NCBI GenBank assembly: GCA_001801815.1
Contig: MGXU01000007.1
Coordinates: forward strand, 1 to 64,000
Source: Gammaproteobacteria bacterium RIFCSPHIGHO2_12_FULL_36_30
GTDB taxonomy: Bacteria > Pseudomonadota > Gammaproteobacteria > Coxiellales > Coxiellaceae
Length of the DNA: 64,000 bases
Reading direction: 5' to 3'
A program made the translations under genes and the position numbers. The notes beneath the pieces were generated by a model, which had not been told where the DNA came from, did no database searches, and was given only the letters and a program-made list of their open reading frames with translations. Below, one piece after another: positions 26,893-35,539 of this stretch; the stretch's first letter is position 1; every line of letters starts with the position of its first letter.

Positions 26893-28041
26893 TTAATATT
26901 TCATTTTCATCGCTTTTTCCCAAGCGAAAATGATATTGTTTGCTTCGTTTTGTAACGTCCAATGTGAAATATGTGTAAATGCGCTTCTTGCCATCGCTTT
27001 TCTTTTTTCTGGATTATTCAACAGAAAACGCATCGCATCGCATAATGAAGAAACAGTACTACGGTCAATTAATAAGCCTTCTATTTTTTCCGATATTAAA
27101 TCATCAACGCAGCCCGCATGTTTGTTTGCAATAATCGGCAATCCAGCTGCCATTGCTTCATTTACAACTAATCCCCACGGTTCTTTATGTGAAGGCAAAA
27201 CAAATACGTCAGCGGCGTGATATGTGCTCCATAATTCATCACCGTGTAATTTTCCAAAATAAGTAATTTTATTATTACGATTTGTGGCTTGCCATATTTC
27301 GCTATCTAAATCACCCGTACCGACGATCCAGAGTCTTGCTTTGGGATGATGCATTAATTCAAATGCAGATATTAATTCGCGTATACCTTTCCATGCTACG
27401 AGTCGACCGACAAATAAAAAAACTATATCGTCTGGTTGTGTATTATAGCTCAGTCGTAATTCATCGCGTTTTGCAGCGTCAATTTGCTTCACAAAATTCT
27501 GAATATATGCAACATCCACCGTCATTTGTTCTTTAATAATTTTTTTATTACTCACACCATAATAATTTAAATAGCGTGCTTGCCTTGTACCACTCGGTAA
27601 AAACATTTTTGGAAATTTAAATAAAATGGGATAAAAAATTTTTTTAACTGTTTTTTTTAAGCGAGATGTTGGCATACCGAGTGGTGTGTCAGAATCAACA
27701 GCAACAGGAACGAAAAAAAATCGAGATGCCAAAATAATTGATACGGTAAACGAATGACCCCACCCTGCAATTTGCACCAATCGATATTTTCTTTTAAAAA
27801 AAATATCCGCAAATAATGTTGCTTTTGATTTGAGAATGCTAAAAGTAATATTATATGTTTTTAAATCCCATTTTTGGGTCAAATTTTCGGTTAAAAAAAT
27901 AATGTCGCATCGCTTGTTGATATCAACAAAACCACGTTCTAACAAATCCAAAATATAAGGAGTTGGTTCTACAAAAATCATGAGGATTTTTTTATTATGT
28001 TGATTCACGCGCTTCTTCCCTAACCTAGCAATCATCTTCAT
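26893..28041 (-). CDS. Glycosyltransferase family 4 protein
   Basis: A 382-residue GT-B enzyme. The C-terminal half carries the GT4 signature: VGRLVAWKGI near residue 210, then a SHKEPWGLVVNEAMAAGLPII block containing the EX7E-type acidic pair that binds the nucleotide sugar. The N-terminal half has hydrophobic patches for acceptor or lipid binding. It probably adds one sugar to a lipid-linked glycan on the inner face of the inner membrane. It overlaps the 3' end of ugd by 17 bases, so UDP-GlcA or UDP-GalA is a plausible donor. Confidence 0.88.
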   Translation of the reverse strand: MKMIARLGKKRVNQHNKKILMIFVEPTPYILDLLERGFVDINKRCDIIFLTENLTQKWDLKTYNITFSILKSKATLFADIFFKRKYRLVQIAGWGHSFTVSIILASRFFFVPVAVDSDTPLGMPTSRLKKTVKKIFYPILFKFPKMFLPSGTRQARYLNYYGVSNKKIIKEQMTVDVAYIQNFVKQIDAAKRDELRLSYNTQPDDIVFLFVGRLVAWKGIRELISAFELMHHPKARLWIVGTGDLDSEIWQATNRNNKITYFGKLHGDELWSTYHAADVFVLPSHKEPWGLVVNEAMAAGLPIIANKHAGCVDDLISEKIEGLLIDRSTVSSLCDAMRFLLNNPEKRKAMARSAFTHISHWTLQNEANNIIFAWEKAMKMKY

Positions 28042-29410
28042 TTTTTATTATAGCGTTTTTGGAGATGGGATTGTAGAGTTGGTTTGCGTGCACACAACCG
28101 ATGCTGAAATATTCTAACCCACATTTTTGTACTAATTGTGGATCATATATGTTGCGCCCATCAAAAATTACTGGGGATTTTAAGCTATTTTTAATTTTAT
28201 TAAAATCAGGATTTTTAAATTCATCCCATTCAGTAATTACTGCCAGAGCATCTGCATTTTTTAGCGCATGTTCCGCAGTTTCACACAAGATTAAATTTTT
28301 TTGAGCTCTATATTCATAAGCAATATTATTCATTGCCATTGGATCATATGCTTGCGCAATTACATTTGCTTGTAATAACTTTTCGATCAAGGCTCGACTT
28401 GATGCGCTTCGTATATCGTCTGTATTTGGTTTAAATGCAAGACCCCATAACGCAATGGTTTTCCCAGATAATTTCTGATTAAAATAGGAAGATATTTTTT
28501 GGAATAATAATTGTTGCTGTTGATTATTGATGCGTAATACGGCATTTAAAATATGGGGTTTATAACCATGTTCAAGTGATATATTTTTTAGTGCTAACAC
28601 ATCTTTTGGAAGACAAGAGCCGCCAAAACCACAGCCCGCATTTAAAAACTTTTCATTAATACGCGAGTCACTACCAATTCCACGCTTAATTTGATGAATG
28701 TTAGCACCTGTTCGCTCGGCAATTTGACTAATTTCATTTATAAAACTTATTTTCATTGCTAGAAAAGCATTTGCCGCATATTTTGTTAATTCAGCAGATG
28801 CGGGATCCATCATGATCAATGAATATTTTTTTTGTGTCAGCGGCAAATATAGTTCTTTCATTAGTAAAATTGCTTTTTGACTTTGTGCACCAATGATTAT
28901 TCTATCTGGCATTAAGCAATCTTTTACCGCACATCCTTCTCGCAAAAATTCCGGATTAGAAACAACATCGAACTGAATATTATTGTTGCGTTCATTTAAT
29001 TTTTTGGAAATTATCAGCTGTACTAATTTAGTAGTGCCAACCGGAACAGTCGATTTATTCACTATGCAACGGTAGTCCGTCATCAATTCGCCAATCCTTT
29101 TTGCAACTGCCTCAACATATTGCAAATCTGCAGAACCATTTTCTTTTGACGGTGTCCCAACAGCAATAATTTGTACTACCGCATGACTGACCGCTTGTTG
29201 AAAATTATCTGTAAAATATATCCGCCCAAGATCTAAATTTTTTTGCAATAACGCCTCAAGGTTTTCTTCATAAATTGGCAGCTTACCTTTTTCTAACTGC
29301 AAAATTTTTTCTTTATTAATATCAACACAGCAAACTTCATGTCCCAATTCAGCAAAACAAATCCCAGAAATAAGACCTACATAACCAGCACCATAAATAG
29401 AAATTTTCAT
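28025..29410 (-). CDS. ugd: UDP-glucose 6-dehydrogenase
   Basis: About 461 residues with the three-domain UDP-sugar dehydrogenase layout: NAD domain (GAGYVGLISG), the catalytic Cys in GCGFGGSCLPKDV near residue 260 and a C-terminal UDP domain (LWGLAFKPNTDDIR). It oxidises UDP-glucose twice to UDP-glucuronate. The divergent neighbour looks like a UDP-glucuronate 4-epimerase, giving UDP-GalA for the glycan. I chose the ATG that gives the family N-terminus; an ATG 30 bases upstream (29440) also fits, and neither has a strong ribosome site. Confidence 0.9.
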   Translation of the reverse strand: MKISIYGAGYVGLISGICFAELGHEVCCVDINKEKILQLEKGKLPIYEENLEALLQKNLDLGRIYFTDNFQQAVSHAVVQIIAVGTPSKENGSADLQYVEAVAKRIGELMTDYRCIVNKSTVPVGTTKLVQLIISKKLNERNNNIQFDVVSNPEFLREGCAVKDCLMPDRIIIGAQSQKAILLMKELYLPLTQKKYSLIMMDPASAELTKYAANAFLAMKISFINEISQIAERTGANIHQIKRGIGSDSRINEKFLNAGCGFGGSCLPKDVLALKNISLEHGYKPHILNAVLRINNQQQQLLFQKISSYFNQKLSGKTIALWGLAFKPNTDDIRSASSRALIEKLLQANVIAQAYDPMAMNNIAYEYRAQKNLILCETAEHALKNADALAVITEWDEFKNPDFNKIKNSLKSPVIFDGRNIYDPQLVQKCGLEYFSIGCVHANQLYNPISKNAIIKNEDDC

Positions 29411-29534
29411 TGCTTTAGCCAAAATGGTTTTCAAAATCATAACAAGAATGTAATTTAACCATTATAAAATATAAAAGTAAAAAATTGTCGTCAAAAGAAG
29501 TATCTGATAGTCTAAAGAAATTTTAACAATTAAG

Positions 29535-30524
29535 ATGGCTATTATGTCTATTTTGATTACAGGTGCCGCAGGTTTTGTTGGTTTTTTTATGTCATTAAAA
29601 TTGCTTGCGCAAGGAAGAGAGGTAATTGGTGTTGATAATATCAATAATTATTATGATATTGAACTTAAAAAAAATCGCCTAAAGCAACTCAACAAACACC
29701 CTACTTTTACTTTTTTAAAAATAGATATCACTGATCGTGTTGCGATCGAAAAAATTTTTGCTGAAAATAATATTGATATGGTAATTCATTTTGCTGCACA
29801 GGCTGGTGTGAGATATTCAGTATCACACCCACATGTTTATGGTGATGTTAATTTAGTTGGTTTTTTAAATGTCTTAGAAGCAAGTCGTCAGCATCATATC
29901 AAACATTTTATTTTCGCATCTTCCAGTTCGGTGTATGGTGCAAATATAGAGATACCATTTTCTGAAGATGGTGAAACGCACCGCCCACTTTCTTTATACG
30001 CCGCAACAAAAAAAGCAAATGAATTGATGGCGTATAGTTATGCCCATTTATACAAACTACCTTGTACTGGTTTGCGTTTTTTTACCGTATATGGGCCATG
30101 GGGAAGGCCAGATATGGCTTTGTTTAGCTTCACAAATGATATATTGTCTGAAAAACCAATTACGGTATTTAATAATGGAGAAATGTTGCGTGATTTTACT
30201 TATATCGATGATGTAATTGAAGGCGTATCAAGAATAATAAATCTACCTTCAATTAATTCTGATGTGCCATATCGAGTTTATAATTTAGGAAATAATAATC
30301 CAGTACAGCTAAAATATTTTATTGAAGTGCTTGAAAAAAACTTAGGAAAAAAAGCAAATATTCATTTTCAATCTATGCACGCTGCTGATGTAGTGAATAC
30401 GTATGCAAATATGACAGCACTTGAAAAAGTTGCAGGACAATTACCTCATACTACAATTGAAGTTGGCGTAGCGCGATTTGTGGAGTGGTATAAACAGTAT
30501 TATCAGGTAGCAATATTCTGTTAA
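29535..30524 (+). CDS. UDP-glucuronate 4-epimerase-like NAD-dependent epimerase
   Basis: A 329-residue extended SDR. It has the Gly motif TGAAGFVG, the VDNINNYYD strand end typical of UDP-GlcA epimerases (WbpP/LspL/GAE-like), catalytic S-S-S...YAATK and a substrate-binding RDFTYIDDV block. It interconverts UDP-GlcA and UDP-GalA. It is divergent from ugd across 124 bases, so the dehydrogenase and epimerase form a functional pair though on opposite strands. A start at 29544 is nearly as good. Confidence 0.85.
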   Translation: MAIMSILITGAAGFVGFFMSLKLLAQGREVIGVDNINNYYDIELKKNRLKQLNKHPTFTFLKIDITDRVAIEKIFAENNIDMVIHFAAQAGVRYSVSHPHVYGDVNLVGFLNVLEASRQHHIKHFIFASSSSVYGANIEIPFSEDGETHRPLSLYAATKKANELMAYSYAHLYKLPCTGLRFFTVYGPWGRPDMALFSFTNDILSEKPITVFNNGEMLRDFTYIDDVIEGVSRIINLPSINSDVPYRVYNLGNNNPVQLKYFIEVLEKNLGKKANIHFQSMHAADVVNTYANMTALEKVAGQLPHTTIEVGVARFVEWYKQYYQVAIFC

Positions 30525-30546
30525 GTCGCAGAGTATTTTAGTCCAA

Positions 30547-32103
30547 TTATCTCACATACTCATCTAATGATAAAATCAGCGAGGAAACCATCTTTATTTT
30601 TTCCCATGTATCGTGAAGTTCTAAGTTATTTTTTTCAATAATGCTATTTGAAATATTTTGATACATTTTTTTGTAGGATTCATATTTGTTAATTTTGGCT
30701 CTTCGTATTATGCGAGCACTATTTTCGGCACAATAATAATTTCCATTATTGATTTTTGCTGTATTTTTTCCTGATCTCAATTCAATATATTCTTGCATAC
30801 CAATACGAGAGCTTCCTGTATGTGAAAGTGTTAGACTTAGTGTGGCATTATTTTCCAATGTTACAATAGTAACAATATCATTGTTTTTTGTTTTATGTGC
30901 AAATGATGTTAGTACAGGACTAAAATTATTTAAAAATAAAAAATGATCAATCCAGTGGCACCCATTGGAAATAATCGCACTACACGAATTAGGCCAGCGA
31001 TACCAATGAAATTCAGGTAGTGATTCTTCGTAAATAACCGCAAAATAAGAAATAGGATCACCTTTCATTATCTGGAAATCTTCAAGCATGTAATCATTAA
31101 AACGATGATATCGGCGTTGGAAACAAGCATAATATTTTGCCGATGATTGTTGCAAAGCTAAAATAACATTTTCTAGCTCAAGGTAGGTTGTCATTAATGG
31201 CTTTTCAACAACAACGTCAATATTGTTTTTTAGACCAGTAATTGCAATATCAGCGTGTGTATGATGATATCCTGCGATAAAATAAACATCTTGTTTTGAA
31301 TTTGGTCGTGGATAAGGACAAGTATCGTAATAAATATTTTTTTGTGACGGTATTAATTGTGTTGGATCAATTTCATGAATAGTTGTAATTTTAATTTTTT
31401 TATTTAGATTTGGTAGCAACATAGTTTTAGCATAATTACCATAACCAAATAATGCCGCTGTTTTTCGTATTGATGATATAGAAAATATTTTCTTTGTAGA
31501 TTGTACTTCTGAGACTATGCTTGGCGTTTTTATTACAATATATTTTTTCTCGTGTGTAGGAATAGATTGTAATATTTCTATCATTTTTTCATGAATTGCA
31601 TTAGTGATGGAAGAAACAGGCAATCCAGAATATGGTGACCATGCAAAAAAGGAGCCCCACCATTTTTGTTGATCATATTGCCTACACCAAATAATATGGT
31701 CCTTAGAAAGCCATGTATAATCCTTCTGACTTATTGTGAACGCCAATTTTTCATGTATCACTATTCTTTCAACGCATGCCGAATGATTGGGTGCAATAAA
31801 ACACACCATTTGTTTGACTGAAAATAAATTTGAAGAAGACTCAAGTATTTCGCCAATACCGATTGAGAAATATTTTTCATTTCGTGCGTTCTCACGCAAA
31901 CGACTCAACACCTTTTGAACGACGCTTTTGAAGCCAATTTCTCGATAGTAATTATAAAGATTACGAAGAGATTTTTTGCGAATAAAATATTGATTGTCAA
32001 TTCTTTCTAGATTAAAAATTGCTTGTATTCTAATACGGATTGAGTTTGAAAGTAGATAACTATCCAAGATGTTATACCACTTGTTTTTTATAAGCAGATT
32101 CAT
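30547..32103 (-). CDS. Gfo/Idh/MocA-type oxidoreductase with a 200-residue N-terminal extension
   Basis: 518 residues. Residues 220-518 are a Gfo/Idh oxidoreductase: ALFGYGNYAKT dinucleotide site, a VEKPL motif near residue 300 and a histidine-bearing CHWIDHF segment. The first 200 residues are not Rossmann-like; they contain an NYYREIGFK amphipathic stretch (from residue 51) that recurs in the unrelated methyltransferase at 55944-56792. The enzyme probably oxidises or reduces a nucleotide sugar or glycan residue. It stands between plus-strand genes, so it is likely transcribed alone. The length is well above the usual 330-380. Confidence 0.75.
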   Translation of the reverse strand: MNLLIKNKWYNILDSYLLSNSIRIRIQAIFNLERIDNQYFIRKKSLRNLYNYYREIGFKSVVQKVLSRLRENARNEKYFSIGIGEILESSSNLFSVKQMVCFIAPNHSACVERIVIHEKLAFTISQKDYTWLSKDHIIWCRQYDQQKWWGSFFAWSPYSGLPVSSITNAIHEKMIEILQSIPTHEKKYIVIKTPSIVSEVQSTKKIFSISSIRKTAALFGYGNYAKTMLLPNLNKKIKITTIHEIDPTQLIPSQKNIYYDTCPYPRPNSKQDVYFIAGYHHTHADIAITGLKNNIDVVVEKPLMTTYLELENVILALQQSSAKYYACFQRRYHRFNDYMLEDFQIMKGDPISYFAVIYEESLPEFHWYRWPNSCSAIISNGCHWIDHFLFLNNFSPVLTSFAHKTKNNDIVTIVTLENNATLSLTLSHTGSSRIGMQEYIELRSGKNTAKINNGNYYCAENSARIIRRAKINKYESYKKMYQNISNSIIEKNNLELHDTWEKIKMVSSLILSLDEYVR

Positions 32104-32142
32104 TTAATATCACTAGTAAGTAATTTTGTTTAGGAGTTGTGA

Positions 32143-32874
32143 GTGCCATTAAATAATATTTTATTAATAATAACAACGGAAATGCGCTCTGTTTTAAGGT
32201 TATTACATCTAACAAAATATATTACTATTATTCGAGATAAATTGGATCGGCTATGCGGAAGAGTGGGCTATGAGTTTAAATTTGATAAAGCGCTAACCGA
32301 ATTAATACGAAAAGGTGATACTGTATGGGATATAGGCGCCAATATCGGTTTATATACCATGAAATTTTCTGACTTGGTTGGATCGTCGTCTGGGTATGTA
32401 TATGCTTTCGAACCTGTCCCAACTTGTTTCCATGCATTACAAAAAAATTGCATAGGCAAAAAAAACATTTGTCTTTTTAACATTGCGCTTGGTAAAACAG
32501 AGACTATTCTTCCGATGAATATTAATGTTGATCCATTAGGTGCCACTCATTCGTTGGTTTGCTCATCATCAAACACAGTATTACAAAAAGTGGATGTTAA
32601 AGTAATGTCGGGAGATGAAATAATTCGAATTAGGCAAGCATCAGTTCCTCACATAATAAAAATTGATGTTGAAGGTTTTGAAGAAGAGGTGTTGCTAGGA
32701 CTACAATCATGTCTGAAAAATATTAAATGTCGAGCAGTAGTTTGTGAAATTCACTTTGCAATATTAAATGATCGAGGAGAACGATTTGCGCCAATTAGAA
32801 TTCAAAGAATGCTCCAAGGACTGGGTTTTAAGGTGAAATGGATTGATGCGTCTCATTTTGGTGCCTACAGATAA
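32143..32874 (+). CDS. FkbM-family methyltransferase
   Basis: 243 residues with the FkbM pattern: VWDIGANIGLYT SAM site near residue 61, acidic FEPVP and the FkbM hallmark KIDVEGFEEEVL near residue 170. FkbM enzymes O-methylate sugars or polyketides, so this one probably caps or decorates a glycan sugar. The start is a GTG fixed by TAGGAG six bases upstream. Its 3' end overlaps the convergent aldo/keto reductase gene by 47 bases. Confidence 0.85.
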   Translation: MPLNNILLIITTEMRSVLRLLHLTKYITIIRDKLDRLCGRVGYEFKFDKALTELIRKGDTVWDIGANIGLYTMKFSDLVGSSSGYVYAFEPVPTCFHALQKNCIGKKNICLFNIALGKTETILPMNINVDPLGATHSLVCSSSNTVLQKVDVKVMSGDEIIRIRQASVPHIIKIDVEGFEEEVLLGLQSCLKNIKCRAVVCEIHFAILNDRGERFAPIRIQRMLQGLGFKVKWIDASHFGAYR

Positions 32875-33802
32875 TATTCGAAAATGCTAAAACTTGCTCG
32901 TTAGAAAATCGGGGGTTTTTAAGCGTGGCAATATTTTTTTCTAAATGAGATTTATTTAGCATGGAGCAAATCACAAGACCTCGTTTATTTATTTGTACCG
33001 CATAACTTAGCATTAATTCGCACACTTCTTTCGTTTTCAAAGGCCACAATCCAAAACTACACAAGGCATTTTTATGATTAGTTATAATTTTTTGTATACG
33101 TTCTAAACATGCAAAAGTACTATGTGTGATATAAACACCATTTTTATTATGTATTTTATTTTCATTTTTTAGCAGTATGTTGTTGGAAAATTGCGATAGT
33201 AAATTAGGATAACCTAATATTTCCGCATAATTAATAGTCTCAATTTGAGTGGCTAAACCATATGTACGTATTTTCCCCTCTTTTTTTATTGCTTCTAACT
33301 GCTCAATTAATTCAAGCGATAAATCTTCTTTTAAGTATTCATGCAAAAAGAGAATGTCAATGTAATCGGTTTTCAAATCAGTTAAACTTTTTTCAATACT
33401 TATTTTCATTTGTTGATATGAAATTGGGCTACGCATTAATGTTTTTCCGGCAATGTTGGCGCTTTTGGCTACAATATTTCTCATCCATGGAAAAATGGCA
33501 ATTGTTTTTTGTGCCAGCGGTTTGAATGCTTTAATAACATTAGATGAATAACTTGATACAATTCCGACTTTTGTTGCAATCACTATTTGCTGTCGATGTG
33601 TTGACACAGCTTTACCTAGACAAGCCTCTGCTTCGCCATATCCATAAGAAGGAGCAACATCAAAGTGTGTTATCCCACTATCAAGAGCAGTTTTAATGAC
33701 AGCAATCGATTGTTTCGCACTAACTCTCCCAGCAATTCCCGAACAACCAAATGCTAAATTTGATGACTCTGGTAAATCTGGCGATATTTTTTTATAATGC
33801 AT
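32828..33802 (-). CDS. Aldo/keto reductase family oxidoreductase
   Basis: A 324-residue TIM-barrel NADPH reductase. The catalytic tetrad is visible as Asp in HFDVAPSYG, Tyr in the same YGYGE segment, Lys in ATKVG and His in LFLHEYL. The substrate is probably a sugar aldehyde or ketone, given the glycan locus. The last 15 codons run into the end of the FkbM gene on the other strand, so either the overlap is real or the C-terminus was extended by loss of an earlier stop. It is short and monocistronic. Confidence 0.82.
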   Translation of the reverse strand: MHYKKISPDLPESSNLAFGCSGIAGRVSAKQSIAVIKTALDSGITHFDVAPSYGYGEAEACLGKAVSTHRQQIVIATKVGIVSSYSSNVIKAFKPLAQKTIAIFPWMRNIVAKSANIAGKTLMRSPISYQQMKISIEKSLTDLKTDYIDILFLHEYLKEDLSLELIEQLEAIKKEGKIRTYGLATQIETINYAEILGYPNLLSQFSNNILLKNENKIHNKNGVYITHSTFACLERIQKIITNHKNALCSFGLWPLKTKEVCELMLSYAVQINKRGLVICSMLNKSHLEKNIATLKNPRFSNEQVLAFSNIICRHQNETHQSISP

Positions 33803-33846
33803 GTAGATTCTCTGCCATTTGCGATTAATTTAATCATGGAGTATTT

Positions 33847-34698
33847 ATGAATTTTCTTAGCATTGCAACGACGTTAATGCGAGGAAACATACACTATGCG
33901 CTCGGACGATTCTATTTCGTTAGACGGTTCTATAGTTTTTATAAAAAAGGTATTGAAAAACTATCTAAAAATAGAATGGAATTTTTTTCTACGTCTAAAA
34001 GTACTTTGTTTCCCCAAATATCTGTTGAGAACTCTGTTAACAATTTAAAAAAAACAGCGGTATCTTTTGGATTTGGTTTGCCTGAGGAAGTTACTCGAGA
34101 AATTTACGGATTTGCGACAAAGGAAAAATGTCTGCGAAGCGGAGACCGTAAAGAATTTTTATTTTCTGAGGTAGAATTTGGAAAGCTCATAGCCGATGGT
34201 AGCGCTGTCGTTTTAGGTTTTGTAAATGAAGCATTGCGATGTGAGGCTGTAAGGCGCATAACAGAAGATCCTATTTTATTAACAGTTTGTGCGAAATATT
34301 TAGGTTATATACCAAAAAAGATTGAAGCACGACTCTTTTGGAGTTTTGTGACACAAGAATCTGACATTATGCGAAGAGAAAAATGGCAAACAACAAAATA
34401 CCATTTTGATGTTGATGGTTTTAATTTTATTTATGTGAATTTTTATATTACGCCAGTAACCCGATACTCTGGTGCGCATGTTATGATGAAATATTCACAT
34501 CATCACAAACCATACCGTATGCTTTTACATTCCGCCACACAGAAGGATGAGGCAATATTAAAATATTTTGGTAGCGATAACGAAATTATTATTGAAGGAC
34601 CGGCAGGCCTAGGATTTGTACAAGACTCATCTTGTTATCATAAGGCGCTAGCCCCCATTACTGACAATAGACTGATGTTGCAACTACGAATAAAATAA
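33847..34698 (+). CDS. Phytanoyl-CoA-dioxygenase-like Fe(II)/2-oxoglutarate oxygenase
   Basis: 283 residues. The second half shows a jelly-roll iron site: His-X-Asp in YHFDVDGFN near residue 196, then a distal His in SSCYHKAL near residue 262, followed by an Arg (NRLMLQLR) that would bind 2-oxoglutarate. This is the PhyH-like pattern. Such enzymes hydroxylate or oxidise lipid or sugar substituents. GGAG lies before the ATG. It sits singly between minus-strand glycan genes. The N-terminal 90 residues have no clear match. Confidence 0.65.
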   Translation: MNFLSIATTLMRGNIHYALGRFYFVRRFYSFYKKGIEKLSKNRMEFFSTSKSTLFPQISVENSVNNLKKTAVSFGFGLPEEVTREIYGFATKEKCLRSGDRKEFLFSEVEFGKLIADGSAVVLGFVNEALRCEAVRRITEDPILLTVCAKYLGYIPKKIEARLFWSFVTQESDIMRREKWQTTKYHFDVDGFNFIYVNFYITPVTRYSGAHVMMKYSHHHKPYRMLLHSATQKDEAILKYFGSDNEIIIEGPAGLGFVQDSSCYHKALAPITDNRLMLQLRIK

Positions 34699-34700
34699 TT

Positions 34701-35537
34701 TCACTCATTCTTTTCTTTCATTTTCATTTCCATGTATTTTACATCAACTAAAAAATACCTCCACCCACCCTGTAATAAATGATAAATCAGGCCCTCTTTT
34801 CCGTCCATAAAACCAAAACGTAAAAAATAACGATATATAAAGTATAAAAACGGTTTAGACAAAAGCGGGAGTCGATTCCAGATATTTTGTCGAACCCATT
34901 TTTTTCTTTCAACTTGAATTTTAAAACTCAATCCTTTAGATTTTATGCGATAAGTTTTTGCTCTTCGCAAGTCTTCAGCTTCAAGATCTGTGTATTTGTT
35001 ATGTTTTTCAGTCCAAGATGTAATTCCTTTTAGGTTATGATCAACAAAGTCGTTTTTTAATTTTCCAACGAGACCCTGCACTGTTACATGTTCATTAATA
35101 GCCTCATCTAATATTGCTGTTTTTGGTTGAAATAGCCGCAACAAATAACATGGATAATATCCGCCATATTTTATCCAGCGATTCATAAAAATAGCACGTC
35201 GATTGATATAATATCCAAAAATATTGTTAATTTTTATAACCTTTAATATTTCACTTTTTGTTTCTTCCAATAAATATTCATCCGCATCCAAAAAAAACAT
35301 CCACTCAGTTATACTTTTGCAATAATCAATCGCAAACTGTCTTTGATTTTTATAGTCATCAAATTTTCTAAAAATAATTTCTGTACCAAGTTGTTGTGCA
35401 ATTTCAACTGTTTTATCTTGGGAATATGAATCTAAAACAATTATTTTATCCGCAAAGCCCAAGACATTTTTAATTGCACGTTCGATGTGAATTTCTTCGT
35501 TGTAAGTTAAAATTACAACAACTAATTTGTATTGCAT
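34701..35537 (-). CDS. Family 2 glycosyltransferase, WaaE/KdtX-like
   Basis: 278 residues. The GT-A core begins VVVILTYNEEIHIERAI and includes LDSYSQDKT, an AIDYC segment and the metal-binding FLDADEYL near residue 90, the pattern of WaaE-type lipopolysaccharide core glucosyltransferases. The C-terminal region is basic and hydrophobic, suited to membrane association. The ATG at 35537 is picked because AAGGAT lies just upstream and it follows the preceding GT4 stop by two bases; the longer frame overlapping that gene is unlikely. Confidence 0.87.
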   Translation of the reverse strand: MQYKLVVVILTYNEEIHIERAIKNVLGFADKIIVLDSYSQDKTVEIAQQLGTEIIFRKFDDYKNQRQFAIDYCKSITEWMFFLDADEYLLEETKSEILKVIKINNIFGYYINRRAIFMNRWIKYGGYYPCYLLRLFQPKTAILDEAINEHVTVQGLVGKLKNDFVDHNLKGITSWTEKHNKYTDLEAEDLRRAKTYRIKSKGLSFKIQVERKKWVRQNIWNRLPLLSKPFLYFIYRYFLRFGFMDGKEGLIYHLLQGGWRYFLVDVKYMEMKMKEKNE

Positions 35538-35539
35538 TT

